From M10-OD1-4 sp038061695 (lineage in GTDB: Bacteria > Patescibacteriota > Minisyncoccia > GWC2-36-17 > M10-OD1-4), in assembly GCA_038061695.1 (NCBI GenBank), contig JBBTYT010000001.1, positions 12,002 through 76,001 of the forward strand: a DNA stretch of 64,000 nt. Reading direction: 5' to 3'. Under the pieces are notes generated by a model. It was not told where the DNA came from. It did not search any database and worked only from the letters and a program-made list of their open reading frames with translations. The translations under genes and the position numbers were made by a program. Positions 60,677-64,000 of the stretch are shown here, piece by piece; within the stretch, counting starts at the first letter, position 1, and each line of letters begins with the position of its first letter.

Positions 60677-61016
60677 TCCATTAATATTTAATGTTTAAGA
60701 AATAACAGTTTTTTAATTTTTATGGTTCAATGTAAAATATTTAAAGTAAAAAATTGAAAACTTGTAATCTTCAAAAAATAGCGTACTGTATCGTGTTAAA
60801 AAAGCATAAGTTCTTAAAGCTTTTAAGAATGAAAATGTTTTAGCTGGTGTATCTATTTATTATAGATCATAGATTATAGGTATGTATTAGTAATCTAAAG
60901 ATATAAATGGAAAGAAAATTTTTTGTTTTGCTTCGTCACTATCATAAATACAACTTATCAAAATAATCTAAAATAATATATTCCACCTTCGATTATATTA
61001 TGTTAATATCTATATA
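60677..61016. other. Non-coding stretch before the XRE pseudogene
   Basis: 340 bases without a supported gene. It holds a near-palindrome around 60811-60829 and one arm (60913-60937) of an inverted repeat whose partner lies at 62702-62726. Confidence 0.4.
60913..60937. repeat. Inverted repeat arm bounding a 1.8-kb accessory patch (left)
   Basis: Twenty-three of 25 bases match the reverse complement of 62702-62726. The core TTTTGCTTCG is the inverse of the CGAAGCAAAA motif also found in the element at 26987-27145. Confidence 0.5.
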
Positions 61017-61232
61017 TTGAAGAAATACCAAGCAAAATATCAAAAATTTACTGCAAAACTCCGTTCCACTCGCCAATAGGTATGTTTAACGCAAATAGAG
61101 TCAGGAAAAATATTGAAGAAACCGCAAGTGTATATTTCCAAGATAGAGCGGGGCGAGCGTGGAGTTGATGCAATAGAATTAGCAGAGCTTGCGAAGGTTT
61201 ATAATAAAGATATTAACTATTTTATAAAATAA
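61017..61232 (+). pseudogene. XRE-family helix-turn-helix regulator with in-frame TAG
   Basis: One frame runs 72 codons from TTG at 61017 to TAA at 61230, interrupted only by TAG at 61077-61079 (codon 21). Before the stop: KKYQAKYQKFTAKLRSTRQ; after it: VCLTQIESGKILKKPQVYIS, then KIERGERGVDAIELAELAKV and YNKDINYFIK. This is a complete Cro/CI-type HTH in which codon 21 should be Lys or similar. Since TAG ends other genes here, this is a nonsense mutation, not recoding. Three bases separate it from the next gene, which it may once have regulated. Confidence 0.75.
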
Positions 61233-61234
61233 TT

Positions 61235-61891
61235 ATGGAAACCAATGAAAAAGAGTCATTGCAATATTTAAACTCAAAAGCATGGTATAGACTCTTGAAA
61301 GTGATTTTTGGTTTATGTGTATTATTGGTTTTGGTAATCTACAATTTCATAATAATAAACTACGGGGTAAAAAATATTGATAATGATAAAACTATCATTT
61401 CCTGTACATATGGAAATAAGCAAACTTTAACACCAAATAAGATAGGTATAGAACTATCTTATTACGAGCTTAGGGATAGTTTTAACTATAAAAATTTCTT
61501 TGAGGGGTATAATGATTATACAAAAACAATCTTCAAAAGTTGTTATCCACAAGCGAACGATGATATTGATATTTTTGCGGCACAGAGAGTTTATGAGGTT
61601 GTAGGCAATGATAATTTAATGATAAAGAAAGAGCAAAGCCCTCCGCTAACAGATGATCAAAAGAAGTACCTAGACGAAACAATTCCGAAAATAAAAAAAA
61701 GCTACACAAATAGCGACAAAGCAAAATACCTAGATTACAGCATCAAGCTTTTTGATATTAAGCCCTCTTATACTTATACGAAATTTATTAAGTATTTTGT
61801 TTTAGGTAATTTACTAATCTTATTTTTCTTTGAAGTTTTGCGACGGGCTTTTTACTACATTTTTTTAGGGAATATTAAGCCAAAGAGATAA
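61235..61891 (+). CDS. Two-helix membrane protein of unknown function
   Basis: 218 residues. Membrane helices near residues 20-45 (VIFGLCVLLVLVIYNFIIIN) and 188-208 (FVLGNLLILFFFEVLRRAF), with a ~140-residue segment between them that contains ISCTYGNKQTLTPNKIGIEL and a single further Cys. Begins 3 bases after the regulator pseudogene. No family recognised. Confidence 0.65.
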   Translation: METNEKESLQYLNSKAWYRLLKVIFGLCVLLVLVIYNFIIINYGVKNIDNDKTIISCTYGNKQTLTPNKIGIELSYYELRDSFNYKNFFEGYNDYTKTIFKSCYPQANDDIDIFAAQRVYEVVGNDNLMIKKEQSPPLTDDQKKYLDETIPKIKKSYTNSDKAKYLDYSIKLFDIKPSYTYTKFIKYFVLGNLLILFFFEVLRRAFYYIFLGNIKPKR

Positions 61892-61918
61892 TATGGATAA
61901 ATAAAATAAAGAAATCGA

Positions 61919-62521
61919 GTGTCGAATAATAAAAAAATAAGAACCAAAACTTGGTTTGTAAATTGGTATAAATATTGTCAGGCATATTTACAACTTGCTC
62001 GTATTGGACTTCTTGAATTGAAGGTTGAAGCATATCGAAAAGATTTTGATATGCGTCAACAAGATAACATCTACACCGACAAAATATTGTTGGTACCCAT
62101 AATTTGGTCTTTAAAACATGCCATAGAGTTACTACTCAAAGCATTAACTAGCCGCATCACTAAAGAGTTTTCCGCAACCCACGAAAATCCAGAATTGCAT
62201 GACGAAATAAAACGTGCATTTTCAAGCTTAAAAATTAAAGATTCAAAACTTTTAGAAGAACTGATTTCTCTAAGTGATAAATATTATCAATTGAAATTTT
62301 GGAATTCATTTTCAAAATCAAATAGTGATATAAGCGATAACTCAAACGATATATTTCGTTATCCAGAAAGTAAGGTGAATTTTAGTTTGTGTATTGAAAA
62401 TCTCCATGAAATCACAGAGGAGAATCTACTGGAGCTAGAGAATGATGTAAAACTATTGCACAAATTATTATGGAAACTTTATGGAGAAATTACTAAAGCA
62501 AAAATTAGAGAAAATAAGTAG
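61919..62521 (+). CDS. Helical HEPN-like protein
   Basis: 200 residues, starting at GTG. Helices AYLQLARIGLLELKVEAY and LLVPIIWSLKHAIELLLKAL resemble HEPN-type helical bundles (KHAIELLLKA is a frequent motif there), followed by ATHENPELHDEIKRAF. A clear R-x4-6-H catalytic motif is not visible, so RNase activity is doubtful. Unknown partner. In the accessory patch between inverted repeats. Confidence 0.55.
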   Translation: MSNNKKIRTKTWFVNWYKYCQAYLQLARIGLLELKVEAYRKDFDMRQQDNIYTDKILLVPIIWSLKHAIELLLKALTSRITKEFSATHENPELHDEIKRAFSSLKIKDSKLLEELISLSDKYYQLKFWNSFSKSNSDISDNSNDIFRYPESKVNFSLCIENLHEITEENLLELENDVKLLHKLLWKLYGEITKAKIRENK

Positions 62522-62802
62522 AGATACTATACACAATCCGCTTTAAGGAGTTACAACCGAACTCGGTCGAAGGCACAGAGTTTCGAGTTACCACCAAGCG
62601 CCGAGAGGAAGCGTCTCGTCTCGCCGCGAGGACAGAGAAATTAGCGACAATGTATCACGATAAGTGATAAAATATATCTAGCTTATTTTGTAGTCTGAAA
62701 CGGCGAAGCAAAACCAAAAATTTTCTTAAATGGATTCTTCTCTATTCTTTCGCTATAAAATAGTTTTGATTTTTGTGAAATTAAAAGATTAAAAAATTTG
62801 AT
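62522..62802. other. Intergenic GC-rich structured patch
   Basis: No gene seen. 62545-62665 is markedly GC-rich and packed with short complementary pieces (ACCGA/TCGGT, CTCG/CGAG, and TATCAC/GTGATA at about 62652-62668). 62702-62726 is the right arm of the inverted repeat. Confidence 0.4.
62702..62726. repeat. Inverted repeat arm bounding the accessory patch (right)
   Basis: Partner of 60913-60937 (23 of 25). Contains CGAAGCAAAA. Confidence 0.5.
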
Positions 62803-63075
62803 GTGAAAAATAATATCTTAAAGAGGGTGTACAATGTCTATATTCTTAAATGCAGTGATAAATCTTTATATACCGGCAGTACGAATAATATTGAGAAGCG
62901 CTTAAATGAGCATAATAATTTAAAAAATGGAGCAAAGTATACAAAAGCTAGGAGGCCTGTATTTTTAGTATATAAAGAGAATTGTAAAACATTAGGAGAA
63001 GCAAGGAATAGAGAAGCGGAGATTAAAAAGATGCGGAGAAGTGAAAAGATAAAACTCATCACTGATGTAATTTAG
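62803..63075 (+). CDS. GIY-YIG domain protein (YhbQ/UvrC-N type)
   Basis: 90 residues, starting at GTG. VYILKCSDKSLYTGSTNNIE carries the GIY-YIG equivalent (VYIL...YTG), followed by KRLNEHN and GAKYTKARRPVFLVY. EARNREAEIKKM supplies the catalytic Glu. Single-domain proteins of this type are widespread; some act as structure-specific nucleases, and most are uncharacterised. Confidence 0.88.
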   Translation: MKNNILKRVYNVYILKCSDKSLYTGSTNNIEKRLNEHNNLKNGAKYTKARRPVFLVYKENCKTLGEARNREAEIKKMRRSEKIKLITDVI

Positions 63076-63101
63076 ATCTTTTTTTCATCTCTTAAATAAA
63101 A

Positions 63102-63127
63102 AAAGAAGTAGCGTGAGCTACTTCTTT
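63102..63127 (-). terminator. Intrinsic terminator on the minus strand
   Basis: An 11-bp perfect stem (63102-63112 with 63117-63127, loop GTGA). The T run exists only on the minus-strand transcript, so it serves the small minus-strand frame ending at 63118. Confidence 0.7.
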
Positions 63128-63180
63128 CCGCCTTTCTTTGGCTTTTTCTTTTCCTTTCTTTGATCTTTCCCTTTTGACAT
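63118..63180 (-). CDS. Possible lysine-rich microprotein (20 residues)
   Basis: Minus-strand ATG at 63180 to TAG at 63118. The product begins MSKGKDQRKEKKK and is about half Lys, with GG near the end. Its stop lies in the stem of a correctly oriented terminator, which suggests a real transcript. No ribosome site is visible, and the scaffold gap begins 15 bases upstream. May be a nucleic-acid-binding peptide, or chance. Confidence 0.4.
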   Translation of the reverse strand: MSKGKDQRKEKKKPKKGGKK

Positions 63181-63195
63181 AATTATTAGATTAAT

Positions 63196-63205
63196 NNNNN
63201 NNNNN
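63196..63205. other. Assembly gap (10 N)
   Basis: Ten N in a row; the true distance and the linkage of the two sides are assembly inferences. The promoter region of the lysine-rich frame may be lost here. 63206-63431 has no gene apart from the promoter at 63320. Confidence 0.99.
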
Positions 63206-63319
63206 AGTGACCTACCGCAGTTTATATACCCATTAGCTTATCATATATAAAAAAATATTCTATGTGGATAAATCAAAAGATAGAAAATTACTCCGTATGA
63301 TTTTAATATATCTTATATA

Positions 63320-63328
63320 TGTTATAAT
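63320..63328 (+). promoter_or_regulatory. Extended -10 promoter before rpmF
   Basis: TGTTATAAT, about 100 bases before the rpmF ATG. A long leader for this genome. Confidence 0.45.
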
Positions 63329-63431
63329 TTGTTAAATAGTATGAATGATGGTGATAGCACTTGCAAAAATGTGAATTATGATATATTATTTTAAAATTAA
63401 AATTTAAGATATTAATTAAGTAAGTATAAAT

Positions 63432-63668
63432 ATGGCAAATCCAAAATCGAAGCATAATAGCTCAAGAACGAATAGAAGAAGGGCTCACCATGCTTTAAAG
63501 TCTATTCCAACATCAATATGTTCAAAATGTAAGAACCCTGTGCTTTCACATACTACTTGTAGAAATTGTGGATTTTATGATGGTAGAGAAATTATAGATA
63601 TAGTGGCAAATCTCAATAAAAAAGAGGATAAGAAAAAATCAAAGAAAAAAGCGAAAAAAGACAAGTAA
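63432..63668 (+). CDS. rpmF: 50S ribosomal protein L32
   Basis: 78 residues. Start MANPKSKHNSSRTNRRRAHH is diagnostic, with a four-Cys zinc site CSKCKNPVLSHTTCRNCGFY and YDGREIIDI. A Lys-rich tail extends it beyond the usual ~57-60 residues. nusB follows 53 bases later. Confidence 0.96.
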   Translation: MANPKSKHNSSRTNRRRAHHALKSIPTSICSKCKNPVLSHTTCRNCGFYDGREIIDIVANLNKKEDKKKSKKKAKKDK

Positions 63669-63721
63669 GTAATATTAGTGGATTTATAATTTAGAACAAG
63701 TAACTCTAGTAAGTTAATAAA

Positions 63722-64000
63722 ATGGCAAATAGGCACCTTTCAAGAAGTATAGCTATGCAATCACTTTATGAGTGGGATTTTTGCGATAAAAGTAGAGATT
63801 TGGGAGATATTTTAGAAAGAAATATAGAAGAGTTTGCTCCAGGAATATCTGATGTAGAATTTATTCATGAATTGGTTGATGGGGTGGTTAAGAATTTGGA
63901 TGAGATTAATTCTGTAATAGAGAAATATGCTCCTGAATGGCCTTTAGATCAGATAACTGTTGTTGATAGGAATGTTTTGAGGATAGGTGTGCATGAGCTC
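63722..64000 (+). CDS. nusB: Transcription antitermination factor NusB (3' end outside the window)
   Basis: 93 codons visible, open at the window edge. ANRHLSRSIAMQSLYEWDF is the family start; VEFIHELVDGVVKNLDEINS and YAPEWPLDQITVVDRNVLRI are the conserved helices that bind NusE and boxA RNA. About 40 residues are missing. Confidence 0.93.
   Translation, partial: MANRHLSRSIAMQSLYEWDFCDKSRDLGDILERNIEEFAPGISDVEFIHELVDGVVKNLDEINSVIEKYAPEWPLDQITVVDRNVLRIGVHEL

Noticed and set aside
61077..61079. TAG recoded as an amino acid in the XRE frame
   Set aside because: TAG is used as the normal stop of other genes here, for example the PilV-like gene and rplK, so a nonsense mutation is simpler.

Overview
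The window is a low-GC (about 30%), gene-dense stretch of a bacterial genome read with the standard code: TGA, TAG and TAA all end genes. It looks like a member of the Candidate Phyla Radiation (Patescibacteria), most likely a parcubacterium. Supporting signs are ATGA-coupled gene strings, few Shine-Dalgarno sites in front of core genes, a four-helix-bundle (S23-like) gene, a protein made of two VirB2/TrbC pilin-like units, GPGGC cysteine-repeat surface proteins, a UPF0182 protein, a PheT without its tRNA-binding domain, and rplK with no rplA after it. Ten N at 63196-63205 show that this is a scaffold. The taxonomic placement is an inference; no rRNA gene is present.

Layout. 1-7.5 kb is a type IV pilus locus: the end of PilC, a major pilin-like gene, three secreted or anchored surface proteins, the prepilin peptidase and four minor pseudopilins. 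It is interrupted by an S23-like gene lying between inverted heptamer-repeat arrays. 7.5-11.9 kb holds ligA, gatC-gatA and a membrane/HEPN-like protein. 12.05-12.33 kb holds three tRNAs (initiator Met, a second CAT tRNA, Asp). 12.3-18.3 kb is an accessory region. A 3.1-kb segment bounded by tRNA-Asp and a degenerate copy of its 3' end carries a single-chain restriction-modification enzyme and a DUF1508 protein. It is followed by two unknown genes of foreign composition and a TIR/deoxyribosyltransferase-like protein.

18.3-25.4 kb holds pheS-pheT, gyrB, the tandem VirB2-like protein and a FliA-type sigma factor. 25.5-32.2 kb holds an orphan gene with tandem terminator-like leaders, an M15 peptidase, a HAMP sensor without output domain and a UPF0182 protein. 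32.2-40.7 kb is mostly sugar metabolism (gnd, pgl, pgi, a ROK kinase, pyk), split by a block encoding cysteine-rich surface proteins. A striking 30-bp perfect inverted repeat lies between pgl and pgi. 40.7-42.4 kb is a nucleotide-handling cluster (two Nudix proteins, a deoxyribosyltransferase-like protein, a MazG-like protein).

42.5-56.7 kb holds frr-rseP, a Fic protein, the elongasome operon mreBCD-mrdA, bcp, secE-nusG-rplK, a Na+/H+ antiporter, tmk-gatB and a small membrane protein. 56.7-60.7 kb has divergent dnaE and rnhB. 60.7-63.2 kb is a second accessory patch with an XRE regulator pseudogene, a two-helix membrane protein, a HEPN-like helical protein, a GIY-YIG protein and a possible lysine-rich microprotein. 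The window ends with rpmF and a truncated nusB.

Together the genes describe a small fermentative cell that makes peptidoglycan and pili, depends on glycolysis and part of the pentose phosphate pathway, uses the Glu/Asp-tRNA amidotransferase route, and carries small islands of defence-like and unknown genes.
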